Assembly (NCBI GenBank): GCA_023258935.1 | Contig: JAHFRG010000019.1 | Location: forward strand, 1-18,858 | Direction: 5' to 3' | From: Betaproteobacteria bacterium | Lineage (GTDB): Bacteria > Pseudomonadota > Gammaproteobacteria > Burkholderiales > JAHFRG01 | Length of the DNA stretch: 18,858 nt | Translations under genes and position numbers: made by a program | In this document: positions 6,836 through 14,241 of the stretch, one piece after another | Position numbering within the stretch: position 1 is the stretch's first letter | Layout: each line of letters starts with the position of its first letter | The notes under the pieces: generated by a model | Told to the model about the DNA's origin: nothing | Database searches by the model: none | The model's input: only the letters and a program-made list of their open reading frames with translations

Positions 6836-7386
6836 CAATAAGGCTTAGATTCGGGTGCGGGCGTGGGCGCCGGCGCTTCGCTTGGATGTGGCTTAGGGGT
6901 TCTGCTGCCGGCGGGCGCTCCAGGAATCGGAGCTGAAGGGTAACCTGCGACATTCAACGCATTGTTCCAGCTGGATTCGTCAAAGCCTCTCAGCGGTTGA
7001 GTCTTGCCCAAGACCAGCACCGGTACCACCAGTTCCCCTACGATATTTTTTAACTCATCGGCATTCTCGGGCTGCACCGGATTTTTTTCGGTGAACGGCA
7101 CTCCCCGCTTGTTCAGTAACTCGCGCGCTCTGGTGCATCCCGCGCCGCAATCGTTGGCGAAAAGGGTGATAGGGAAATTTTTAACGGCCTGTTGTAATTG
7201 GTAGGTCGGGGTGCCTTCAATCACGCTGACGTTCAGTTTTTTTTGCTCAACATCCTTGACTGACGGCGGCGGCGGTTGATCTGAATAATGCTCTATGCCA
7301 TTGCTATCCACCCAGTGATAAAGATTACCCGCCAGACTGGCACCCGCCGAAAACAGGAACGCGCAGATTAGGATCCGCAGTTTCAT
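6835..7386 (-). CDS. exported DUF4124-glutaredoxin fusion protein
   Basis: A 183-residue protein. The signal peptide MKLRILICAFLFSAGASLAG leads directly into a DUF4124 module (NLYHWVDSNGIEHYSDQPPP). A glutaredoxin / thioredoxin-like domain follows, beginning FPITLFANDCGAGC, with VVPVLVLG as the cis-Pro region. The active site reads C-G-A-G-C, so the two cysteines have three residues between them rather than the usual CxxC. The tail of about 30 residues is rich in Pro and Ala. It is probably periplasmic and redox-active, with an unknown partner. I chose ATG 7386 because it begins the signal peptide. ATG 7401 would add MHEHA, and the frame extends further upstream without a sensible start. It lies 40 nt after prlC and overlaps xth by one base, so the three probably form an operon. 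Confidence 0.87.
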   Translation of the reverse strand: MKLRILICAFLFSAGASLAGNLYHWVDSNGIEHYSDQPPPPSVKDVEQKKLNVSVIEGTPTYQLQQAVKNFPITLFANDCGAGCTRARELLNKRGVPFTEKNPVQPENADELKNIVGELVVPVLVLGKTQPLRGFDESSWNNALNVAGYPSAPIPGAPAGSRTPKPHPSEAPAPTPAPESKPY

Positions 7387-7426
7387 GGCATGTTCATGCA
7401 TAAAGAAAACTTTAGCACAGTCGGCT

Positions 7427-9463
7427 TCAATGTGCAGCACCTGCCATGCCATTGTGCCGCAGCAGCGCATCGATTTGCGGCCCGCGGCCACGAAAAGCGA
7501 CGAAGGATTCGAGTGCCGGGCGGCTACCGCCGACACTCAGGATTTCCTCTCTGAATCGGCGGCCGATATCCCGGTTGACCACACCGTTTTCCTCGAACAG
7601 GCTGTAGGCATCTGCCGACAGCACTTCCGCCCATTTGTAACTGTAATAGCCCGCGGCGTAGCCCCCGGCGAAAATATGCGAGAAATTATTGGGGAAACGG
7701 TTGTATTCGGGGGGAATCACTACCGCTACCTGGCTGCGAATTTCATCCAGCAATTGCAACATGGTTTTATCCCCGTGGGGGTCAAAATCATGGTGCAGGT
7801 GCATGTCAAACAGCGCGAATTCCAGCTGGCGCACAGTCTGCATGCCGCTTTGAAAATTCTTTGCCGCGAGTATTTTGTCGTGTAACAGTCGTGGCAGGGG
7901 CTGCTCGTTGTCCACATGCCGAGTCAAATATTTCAGTACTTCCCATTCCCAGCAGAAATTTTCCATGAACTGGCTGGGCAATTCCACCGCGTCCCACTCC
8001 ACGCCATTGATGCCTGACACACCGAGCTCATCCACGCTGGTGAGCAGATGATGCAGGCCGTGGCCGAATTCGTGGAACAGCGTGATGACTTCGTCGTGGG
8101 TAAACAGCGCGGGCTTGCCGCCCACTGGCGAGGAAAAATTGCAATTCAGGTACGCGACCGGATTCTGAATTCCGGATTCCTTGCTCCTGCGGGCGATGGC
8201 TTCGTCCATCCACGCGCCGCCGCGTTTTGAGGGCCGCGCATAAAGGTCTGCGTAAAACTGCCCAATCAGATTGCCGCCCAGATCGCGGATGTCGAAAAAG
8301 CGCACGTCGGGGTGCCACAGCGGCGCCTGCCCTGGAGTGATGGAGATGCCGTAAAGCGCTTCCACCAGCTTGAACATGCCCTGCAACACTTGAGACTCAG
8401 GGAAAAACTGCTTGACTTCCTGGTCGGAAAACGCGTAGCGCTGTGTGCGCAGCTTTTCCGAAACAAAAGCAATATCCCAAGCCTGCAAGTTGTCAATTTT
8501 GAGTTCGTTGTGTGCAAATTCCTTGAGCTCGTGGTAATCGCGCTCGGCATGGGGTTTCGCTTTTGCCCCGAGCTCAGCAAGAAAATCCAACACCTCGCGC
8601 GGTGATTTCACCATTTTGCGGGTAAGCGACACTTCGGCATAGCTGCGGAAACCTAGCAGCCCGGCTTTCTCTTGCCGAAGCTTGAGGATTTGAGGTATCA
8701 ATGGCGAGTTATCCCACTCGGGCTTTCCAAACTCGGAGGCACGTGTGACATAGGCGCGATAGAGCGTCTCACGCAGGCTGCGGTTTACCGCGTATTGCAT
8801 CGCAGGCATCCAGGATGGCGCGTGCAGGGTGAGTTTCCAGCCCGGTCTGCCGTCTTTAGCAGCTGCTTCCTGCGCGACCTGCAAAACATCTTCAGGCAGG
8901 CCAGCGAGCTGGTCGCGGTTGTTGATATACAGTGCAAAATCATTGGTGGCATCGAGCAGATTTTCCTCGAACCTGGCATAGAGCCTTGATAGCTCCTCCT
9001 GAATTTGCACAAAGCGCGCTTTTTTGTCGGCTGGCAGTTCGGCGCCGCCTAGACGGAAATCGCGCAGTTCGTTTTCCACGATTTTTTGCTGTGCACGGCT
9101 CAAATGGGCAAAGCCGCTCCCGGCCTTGAGCGCCTTGAATTTTTCGAACAAGCCTTGGTTTTGCGCAAGCTCGGAGTGGAATTGGGTGATTTTCGGGAGA
9201 TTGGCGTTGTATGATTCGCGCAATTCCGGGCAGTTCATCACTGCGTTCAAATGCGTCACCTGCCCCCAGGCGCGGCTTAAGCGCTCGTTGGCATCTTCCA
9301 GCGGCTTCACAAAATGATCCCAGGTCGCTGGCGCGCTATCTATCAGCAACTGGCTAATCAGCGAGCGGTTTTCACGCAGCAAATCATCAACCGCAGGCGT
9401 CACCTGCTGCGGCGTAATTTCTGTAAAGCGCGGCAGGCCAGAGAAGTCAAGCAAGGGGTTCAT
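7427..9463 (-). CDS. prlC: oligopeptidase A (M3 family zinc metallopeptidase)
   Basis: A 678-residue cytosolic M3 peptidase, the usual length for oligopeptidase A, which degrades short peptides including cleaved signal peptides. The zinc motif HEFGH is at residues 464-468 (His464, Glu465, His468). The third ligand is Glu494 in the downstream GVEWDAVELPSQ stretch, 30 residues on as in the family. The C-terminal region contains IFAGGYAAGYYSYKWAEVLS, a conserved M3 substrate segment. The ATG at 9463 has no strong ribosome site. An extended -10 promoter lies 32 nt upstream of it. It is the first gene of a run with the glutaredoxin fusion and xth. Confidence 0.96.
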   Translation of the reverse strand: MNPLLDFSGLPRFTEITPQQVTPAVDDLLRENRSLISQLLIDSAPATWDHFVKPLEDANERLSRAWGQVTHLNAVMNCPELRESYNANLPKITQFHSELAQNQGLFEKFKALKAGSGFAHLSRAQQKIVENELRDFRLGGAELPADKKARFVQIQEELSRLYARFEENLLDATNDFALYINNRDQLAGLPEDVLQVAQEAAAKDGRPGWKLTLHAPSWMPAMQYAVNRSLRETLYRAYVTRASEFGKPEWDNSPLIPQILKLRQEKAGLLGFRSYAEVSLTRKMVKSPREVLDFLAELGAKAKPHAERDYHELKEFAHNELKIDNLQAWDIAFVSEKLRTQRYAFSDQEVKQFFPESQVLQGMFKLVEALYGISITPGQAPLWHPDVRFFDIRDLGGNLIGQFYADLYARPSKRGGAWMDEAIARRSKESGIQNPVAYLNCNFSSPVGGKPALFTHDEVITLFHEFGHGLHHLLTSVDELGVSGINGVEWDAVELPSQFMENFCWEWEVLKYLTRHVDNEQPLPRLLHDKILAAKNFQSGMQTVRQLEFALFDMHLHHDFDPHGDKTMLQLLDEIRSQVAVVIPPEYNRFPNNFSHIFAGGYAAGYYSYKWAEVLSADAYSLFEENGVVNRDIGRRFREEILSVGGSRPALESFVAFRGRGPQIDALLRHNGMAGAAH

Positions 9464-9494
9464 AATAAAGGGAATTCAGGATACAGCTGGGTAT

Positions 9495-9503
9495 ATTATA
9501 CCA
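9495..9503 (-). promoter_or_regulatory. extended -10 promoter for prlC, inside a dyad
   Basis: On the minus strand TGGTATAAT combines a TGN extension with a perfect -10. The predicted start is near 9488, with a leader of about 25 nt. The -35 region is poor. The box lies in the right arm of an imperfect inverted repeat (9486-9505, GCTGGGTATA / TATACCAGC), so a regulator could bind over the promoter. It lies in the 48-nt gap between the dihydroorotase homologue and prlC. Confidence 0.5.
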
Positions 9504-9511
9504 GCCCTGCA

Positions 9512-10786
9512 CTAGCTTTCGTAGACTACGTGACCTTCAACCAGTGTGAAAGATACCCGGCCCTGCACTTCCAGCCCCAGGAAAGGGGTATTCTTTCCTT
9601 GACTTTTCAATGCATTAGGCTCTATTTTCCAGTGCCGTTGCGGGTCGAATATGCAGACATCAGCAGCATGCCCGGGGGTGAGTTCGCCGGCATTGATACC
9701 GAGGATTTTCGCTGGGGTGTGGGTAATTTTGTCAAGCGCCTGGAGTAACGGAATTTTGGTCTCGGCAGCCCATTTCAGCGTGAGCGGCAGGAGCAGCTCC
9801 AGGCCGGTCGCGCCGCTCTCGGCTTCGGCAAAAGGCAGCAGCTTGGCGTCATCGTCCACAGGAGCGTGATCTGAGCACAGCGCATCTATGGTGCCGTCTT
9901 TAAGCCCCGCGCGCAGCGCGTCGCGGTCGCGCAATGACCGCAGCGGTGGGATGAGGTTGCAGTTGGTATCGAAAAATCCCAGATCCATTTCGCTCAGGTG
10001 AACATGCGTCGCGGCAATGTCGCAGGTAATTGCCAGTCCTCGGCTTTTAGCCTGGCGTACCATCTCAACGCCTTCGGCGGTGGAAAGCCGGCATAAATGA
10101 ATGCGTGCCCCGGTTTCCTTGGCGAGCAGCAAAATGGCGGAGAGCGCAATGGTTTCGGCGCAGCTCGGTATCGCCGGCAGGCCCAGCCGCGTGGCCACTT
10201 CCCCGTCATGCGCGACTCCGCCTTGCGCAAGATGTACATCCTGTGGGCGCAGCCACACCGTGTAGCCGAATGTCGCAGCGTATTGCATGGCGCACATCAG
10301 CACGTTGGTATCGCTGAGCGGCGCATTGGCTTGAGAGAAGGCAATGCACCCGGCGTCATGGAGTTCCGCCATTTCGGTGATGCGCTTGCCATTGAGTCCC
10401 TGCGTCAATGCGCCAAGCGGATACACGCGCGCCTGATTCAAGCTTCTGGCACGGTGTTTCAGCATTTCCACCAGCCCCGGCTCATCCAGCGGCGGGTCGG
10501 TGTCGGGCGGGCAGGCGAGGCTGGTAATGCCGCCCGCAACAGCCGCTTGCATTTCCGATTCCAGGGTCGCCTTGTATTCGAAACCAGGTTCGCGCAGGCG
10601 CGCTGAAAGATCAATTAAACCGGGGCAGACCACGCGGTTACTGGCGTCGATTACACGATTGGGATGAAAAGCGTCGGGGATGCGCCCCACCGAGAGCACC
10701 TTGCCTGCGGCGATGAACAAATCCTGTACCGCATCCGTGCCGTTTTTGGGGTCAATGATGCGGCCGTTTTTAATGTGAATCTTCAT
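9512..10786 (-). CDS. pyrX: dihydroorotase homologue, probably non-catalytic (PyrC' / PyrX type)
   Basis: A 424-residue protein of the class I dihydroorotase fold. Most metal ligands are missing. The canonical DLHVHLREPG is DLSARLREPG (59-68), so both His of HxH are Ser61 and Arg63. The bridging Asp region reads FSQAN (150-154) instead of SDDG. The His of the next ligand site is Arg180 in TVWLRPQD. Only His230 and the SDH of SDHAP (305-307) remain. In Pseudomonas a similar inactive PyrC' is a structural partner of aspartate transcarbamoylase, so the same role is inferred here. Its ATG overlaps the pyrB TAA by one base (TAATG), which suits equimolar production. A real dihydroorotase should be encoded elsewhere. 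Automatic annotation would probably call this pyrC. Confidence 0.88.
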   Translation of the reverse strand: MKIHIKNGRIIDPKNGTDAVQDLFIAAGKVLSVGRIPDAFHPNRVIDASNRVVCPGLIDLSARLREPGFEYKATLESEMQAAVAGGITSLACPPDTDPPLDEPGLVEMLKHRARSLNQARVYPLGALTQGLNGKRITEMAELHDAGCIAFSQANAPLSDTNVLMCAMQYAATFGYTVWLRPQDVHLAQGGVAHDGEVATRLGLPAIPSCAETIALSAILLLAKETGARIHLCRLSTAEGVEMVRQAKSRGLAITCDIAATHVHLSEMDLGFFDTNCNLIPPLRSLRDRDALRAGLKDGTIDALCSDHAPVDDDAKLLPFAEAESGATGLELLLPLTLKWAAETKIPLLQALDKITHTPAKILGINAGELTPGHAADVCIFDPQRHWKIEPNALKSQGKNTPFLGLEVQGRVSFTLVEGHVVYES

Positions 10787-11736
10787 TAGTTTCCCGCCAG
10801 AATACTCATCACCGCCATGCGCACCGCGATGCCGAACGTGACTTGCGGCAAAATCACTGAACGCGGACCGTCGGCCACGCTGGAATCTATTTCCACGCCA
10901 CGATTCATCGGCCCGGGGTGCATGACGATGGCATCGGGCCTGGCGGCCGCAAGTTTCTCCGCGGTCAATCCGTAATATTTGAAGAATTCCTGCGCGCTGG
11001 GCAGAAGCGGCCCCTGCATGCGCTCGCTTTGCAAGCGCAGCATCATCACCACGTCCACGTCTTTGAGCCCGCGCTGCATATCGTGATAAACATGCACGCC
11101 GAGATTTTCAACACCAGCCGGCAACAGGGTTTTGGGAGCGATTACCCTTAATTCAGGCACGCCGAGCGTGGTAAGCGCATGGATTTGCGAGCGCGCTACC
11201 CGAGAATGCAGAATGTCTCCGACGATCGCAACCCGCAGATTGGCAAATTCGCGCTTGTAGTGGCGAATGGTGAACATGTCCAGAAGCGCTTGCGTGGGAT
11301 GCTCGTGGCGCCCGTCCCCGGCATTGATGACATGCACATTCGGCGCCACATGTTGCGCGATCAGGTGCGCTGCCCCGCTTTGCGCATGCCGCACGATGAA
11401 CATGTCGGCGTGCATCGCTTCCAGATTGTCGATGGTATCGAGCAGGGTTTCGCCTTTGCTCTGCGACGAGGTACTGATATTGAGATTGATGACGTCAGCA
11501 GAGAGCCGCTTGGCCGCGATTTCGAACGTGGTGCGGGTGCGGGTGCTCGGTTCGAAGAATAAATTGAAAATCGCTTTGCCGCGCAGCAGGGGAAGTTTCT
11601 TGACTTCGCGCTCGGTGACGCCGATGAACGATTGGGCGGTATCGAGTATTTGCGTTAGAAGCGTCGCAGGCAGCCCTTCAATCGTAAGCAAGTGCTGGAG
11701 TTCACCGTTCTTACTGAGCTGCGGGTTGCTGTGCAT
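10786..11736 (-). CDS. pyrB: aspartate carbamoyltransferase catalytic subunit
   Basis: A 316-residue ATCase that joins carbamoyl phosphate and aspartate, the committed step of pyrimidine synthesis. The carbamoyl-phosphate site FEPSTRTRTTFE has STRT at 64-67. Other signatures are HPTQALLD (146-153), the Asp-site loop around RLQSERM, and HPGPMNRGVEID (273-284). The length matches the class of ATCases that pair with an inactive dihydroorotase rather than with PyrI, and no pyrI is visible. The start ATG has no ribosome site. A TGCTATAAT promoter lies so close that the predicted leader is about 7 nt. The stop overlaps the next gene by one base. Confidence 0.97.
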   Translation of the reverse strand: MHSNPQLSKNGELQHLLTIEGLPATLLTQILDTAQSFIGVTEREVKKLPLLRGKAIFNLFFEPSTRTRTTFEIAAKRLSADVINLNISTSSQSKGETLLDTIDNLEAMHADMFIVRHAQSGAAHLIAQHVAPNVHVINAGDGRHEHPTQALLDMFTIRHYKREFANLRVAIVGDILHSRVARSQIHALTTLGVPELRVIAPKTLLPAGVENLGVHVYHDMQRGLKDVDVVMMLRLQSERMQGPLLPSAQEFFKYYGLTAEKLAAARPDAIVMHPGPMNRGVEIDSSVADGPRSVILPQVTFGIAVRMAVMSILAGN

Positions 11737-11749
11737 GGACGCGAGGCGG

Positions 11750-11758
11750 ATTATAGCA
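11750..11758 (-). promoter_or_regulatory. extended -10 promoter just before pyrB
   Basis: On the minus strand TGCTATAAT is a perfect extended -10. The predicted start near 11743 is only 7 nt before the pyrB ATG. There is no purine-rich ribosome site in CCGCCTCGCGTCC, and the 59-nt gap between pyrR and pyrB has no room for a PyrR-type anti-terminator and terminator pair. The -35 (GAGTGA at 17 bp) is weak. Confidence 0.5.
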
Positions 11759-11795
11759 TCATTAACGGAAGCTCACTCGCCCGCGCTGAGTCTGC

Positions 11796-12296
11796 CTAGG
11801 TCTGGTTCAGGCATAGGCTGAGCCTGTCCTCCTTGTCTTTTTTGAGTTCGATGTTCTGGTTATCCGCGAGCTCCAGTGTTGCGCCGCTGTAGCGCGCAAA
11901 GACAGGCAGTTCGCGCCCGCCGCGATCTATCAATACCGCAAGTTCAATGCTGGCCGGCCTCCCGTAATCGAACAGCTCGTTCATGGCTGCGCGCACCGTG
12001 CGGCCGGTGTAAAGCACGTCATCCACCAGAATGATGCGGCGTCCTTCGACATCGAAAGGGATGTTCGAAGGCTTGACCTGCGGGTGCAGGCCAATGCGCG
12101 CGAAGTCGTCGCGGTAAAAAGAAATGTCAAGCAGTCCGATCGGTGTTGTGAGTCCAAGCTGCTGTTGCAGCTTTTGTGCGATCCAGGCGCCGCCGGTATG
12201 TATCCCGATCAGTGCCGTGCCGGAATCGAGCCGAGGTTTGATTTGCGCGGCGAGCGCAGAAACCAGCTGTTCCGCGTCAGGAAGTTTCAAGCTCAT
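11796..12296 (-). CDS. pyrR: PyrR: pyrimidine operon regulator / uracil phosphoribosyltransferase
   Basis: A 166-residue type I phosphoribosyltransferase. The PRPP loop RIILVDDVLYTGRTVRA covers residues 88-103, followed by the PyrR-typical ELAVLIDRGGRELP. Bacillus PyrR binds pyr mRNA to cause attenuation. In pseudomonads it is reported to act on pyrB expression differently. Here the gene is immediately upstream of pyrB, and no RNA attenuator is visible in the gap, so a DNA-level or enzyme-only role is likely (inference). Its ATG lies inside the end of ruvX, with a 20-nt overlap in another frame. Confidence 0.94.
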   Translation of the reverse strand: MSLKLPDAEQLVSALAAQIKPRLDSGTALIGIHTGGAWIAQKLQQQLGLTTPIGLLDISFYRDDFARIGLHPQVKPSNIPFDVEGRRIILVDDVLYTGRTVRAAMNELFDYGRPASIELAVLIDRGGRELPVFARYSGATLELADNQNIELKKDKEDRLSLCLNQT

Positions 12297-12756
12297 CGAA
12301 AAAGCTTTGCAGAATGTGTTGCGCTGCCACTTGGTCTATAAGCGTTTTGTTGCGCGCGGCCCCGCTATCCGCCAGCGAAAGTTTCGCCGCGTGCGAGCTC
12401 AGGCGTTCGTCAACTAAAACAGTGCGCAGCTTGAACCGTTGTTCCAGCTGCAACGCGAAGCGGCGGCACAGTTTGCTTATTTCATGCTCGCTGCCATCCA
12501 TATGAGCAGGCAGACCGACCACCAGGAACACCGGTTGCCATTCTTTTATCAACGCAGCAATCGCGTTGAAGCGCATTGCCTTTTGCACAGCTTCGAGCGT
12601 GATCAGCGGATGAGCAATGCGCAGCGCCAAATCGCCTACCGCAACGCCGATGCGCTTTACCCCAAAGTCAAAAGCTAAAACCGTTCCTGTTTTTGTATGA
12701 AGTGAGTAGCGTGAGACGTGAGCGTGTTGTTCACTCATGAACGCCTCACTCTGCAT
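12277..12756 (-). CDS. ruvX: YqgF / RuvX, putative Holliday junction resolvase or pre-16S rRNA nuclease
   Basis: A member of the YqgF family with an RNase H-like fold, seen in VLAFDFGVKRIGVAVGD (first catalytic Asp), LVVGLPAHMDGSEHE, the VDERLSS acidic motif and the C-terminal IDQVAAQHILQ. In E. coli the protein is needed for 16S rRNA 5' end processing, and a resolvase role has also been proposed. The start used, ATG 12756, overlaps the algH TGA by one base. ATG 12738 (MSEQHAHV) is a plausible alternative that would remove six residues lacking family similarity. The algH-ruvX pair is a widely conserved neighbourhood. The 3' end overlaps pyrR by 20 nt. Confidence 0.94.
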   Translation of the reverse strand: MQSEAFMSEQHAHVSRYSLHTKTGTVLAFDFGVKRIGVAVGDLALRIAHPLITLEAVQKAMRFNAIAALIKEWQPVFLVVGLPAHMDGSEHEISKLCRRFALQLEQRFKLRTVLVDERLSSHAAKLSLADSGAARNKTLIDQVAAQHILQSFFDELETS

Positions 12757-13322
12757 CACGCATGCCCTGCATCTTCGGAAAGTGTGGCGAAATTGACACC
12801 CAGCAAATCCATCGCTGCAGGCAGACGCTGTTCTGCGGGCAAGTCAAATATGACGTGGGTTTGCGCAAGCACGGAAAGCCAGGCATTTTGCGCAAGCTCG
12901 TGCTCGAGTTGTCCCGGCGCCCAGCCGGCGTATCCCAGGGTAACCAGGATTTGCCGCGGTCCGTTACCGCGTCCCACCGCCTGCAAGATGTCCTTTGACG
13001 TGGTGAGCCCGAGCTCCTGGTTGACTGCCAGGGTGGATTGCCACTCGCCCAAAGGTTTATGCAGCACGAAGCCGCGGTCGATTTGCACCGGGCCGCCGAA
13101 ATGCACCGCTATGCCGTGCAGGCGCGTCTCCCCCAGCGGAATGCTGATTTGGTCGAAAAGCGCCTGCAAAGTCATGTCAATAGGACGATTGACTACCACC
13201 CCGAGCGCGCCCTGCTCGTTGTGCTCGCAGATGTAAGTCAGGCTTTTGGAAAAATAAGGATCCGCCATGTTGGGCATGGCGATCAGAAAGTGGTTAGTCA
13301 GGTTAACGGGTTGCATAAGCAT
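12756..13322 (-). CDS. algH: YqgE / AlgH family protein (UPF0301)
   Basis: A 188-residue UPF0301 protein of the expected length. Family segments include LTNHFLIAMPNMADPYFSKS, YICEHNEQGALGVVVNRP, HFGGPVQIDRGFVLH, VTLGYAGWAPGQLEHELAQNAWL and a C-terminal GHA. The structure is known for the family but the biochemical role is not. AlgH was first noted as affecting alginate production in Pseudomonas. Two starts are possible: ATG 13322 (MLMQPVN) and ATG 13316 (MQPVN). A GAGG about 10 nt upstream would serve the first. The promoter mapped next to it predicts transcription starting at the A of the second. It is the first gene of the algH-ruvX-pyrR-pyrB-pyrX run. Confidence 0.94.
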   Translation of the reverse strand: MLMQPVNLTNHFLIAMPNMADPYFSKSLTYICEHNEQGALGVVVNRPIDMTLQALFDQISIPLGETRLHGIAVHFGGPVQIDRGFVLHKPLGEWQSTLAVNQELGLTTSKDILQAVGRGNGPRQILVTLGYAGWAPGQLEHELAQNAWLSVLAQTHVIFDLPAEQRLPAAMDLLGVNFATLSEDAGHA

Positions 13323-13351
13323 ATTGTAGTCGCCTCGTCAGGCCTTCACAA
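13323..13351 (-). promoter_or_regulatory. sigma-70 promoter of the algH-pyr run
   Basis: On the minus strand, TTGTGA (13351-13346), 17 bp, TACAAT (13328-13323). The -10 ends directly at the first algH ATG, and +1 would fall near 13316, the A of the second algH ATG. The rest of the 127-nt gap (to 13449) shows no terminator for the upstream inositol-phosphatase gene. Confidence 0.5.
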
Positions 13352-13449
13352 TTGCCGCACAGCGGGCTTAAACGCTGCTATATGCGTAACAAGGTCATTC
13401 ACGCGCTGTGGAAGAATGAGCATGACAGCAAGCCCTGTAGCTGAATGTG

Positions 13450-14241
13450 CTATTGATGGGCGCGCAGCCAGGCTTTCCATGCATTGAACAAAGCCGGGTT
13501 GCGCGCTGCAATCACCGAGCGTTTCCATAAATCATCCGCCCAGAAATCGTCTGTTTTAAGCGAACACATCATACCTCCCGCTTCTTCGAGTATCAGGGAG
13601 CCCGCGGCGTAATCCCACAGTTTCTGGCCGCCGTGCAAATACACATCAAAGCGTCCCGCGGCGACATAACACCATTCCAGCGTGCTCGCGCCGTAATTGC
13701 GTTGTGAGGAGTAAGGCGGCGAGCCGACAAGCTGCTGCGCAAGGCGGGAACCGATGCGTTTAAAATCCACGCTAGCCATGCACTGGCGCAATTCCTTGGG
13801 CGATTCGTTGATGGGAAGTTTCTCGCCGTTGAGATAAGCGCCGCCGCCTTTCTCGGCGTAAAACATTTCATGCGCTACCGGGTCGTATATCACCCCAAGC
13901 ACGCTGCGTCCTTTATTCATCAGCGCCACGGAAACAGCGAAATAGGGGAGGCCGTTGACGAAATTGGAAGTTCCGTCAATCGGGTCCACGCACCATAAGC
14001 CGGAATCCCCAGCGAGCCACTGCTCGGCTTGCTGCTCGTGGCTCATTTCTTCTGCGAGGACGGGGCTCGGATGAATCTCGCGCAGCCTTAGCGCAAGCGC
14101 TTCCTGCGCTGCGATATCGGCAGCGGTGTACAGGCTGCCGTCGGCTTTGCGCTGATGCGCTACCTGCAGATAACGCGGGATGATTTCGCCCTGCGCCACT
14201 TCGCGCACCGCGCGTATTACCTCCTTAATCAGAGGTTCCAT
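13450..14241 (-). CDS. inositol monophosphatase family phosphatase
   Basis: A 263-residue Mg-dependent, lithium-sensitive-type phosphatase of the IMPase / FIG superfamily. Visible are the Glu pair LAEE (62-65), the metal-binding DPIDGTSNF (86-94) with Asp86 and Asp89, and WDYAAGS (209-215) with Asp210. Substrates in this family range from inositol phosphate and sugar phosphates to PAP, and the sequence alone does not decide between a SuhB and a CysQ-like role. DPIDGTSNFVNGLPYFAVSV fits the SuhB / IMPase side better. Its start lies 17 nt inside the end of the upstream thioredoxin-like gene, so translation is probably coupled. No clear terminator follows. Confidence 0.9.
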   Translation of the reverse strand: MEPLIKEVIRAVREVAQGEIIPRYLQVAHQRKADGSLYTAADIAAQEALALRLREIHPSPVLAEEMSHEQQAEQWLAGDSGLWCVDPIDGTSNFVNGLPYFAVSVALMNKGRSVLGVIYDPVAHEMFYAEKGGGAYLNGEKLPINESPKELRQCMASVDFKRIGSRLAQQLVGSPPYSSQRNYGASTLEWCYVAAGRFDVYLHGGQKLWDYAAGSLILEEAGGMMCSLKTDDFWADDLWKRSVIAARNPALFNAWKAWLRAHQ

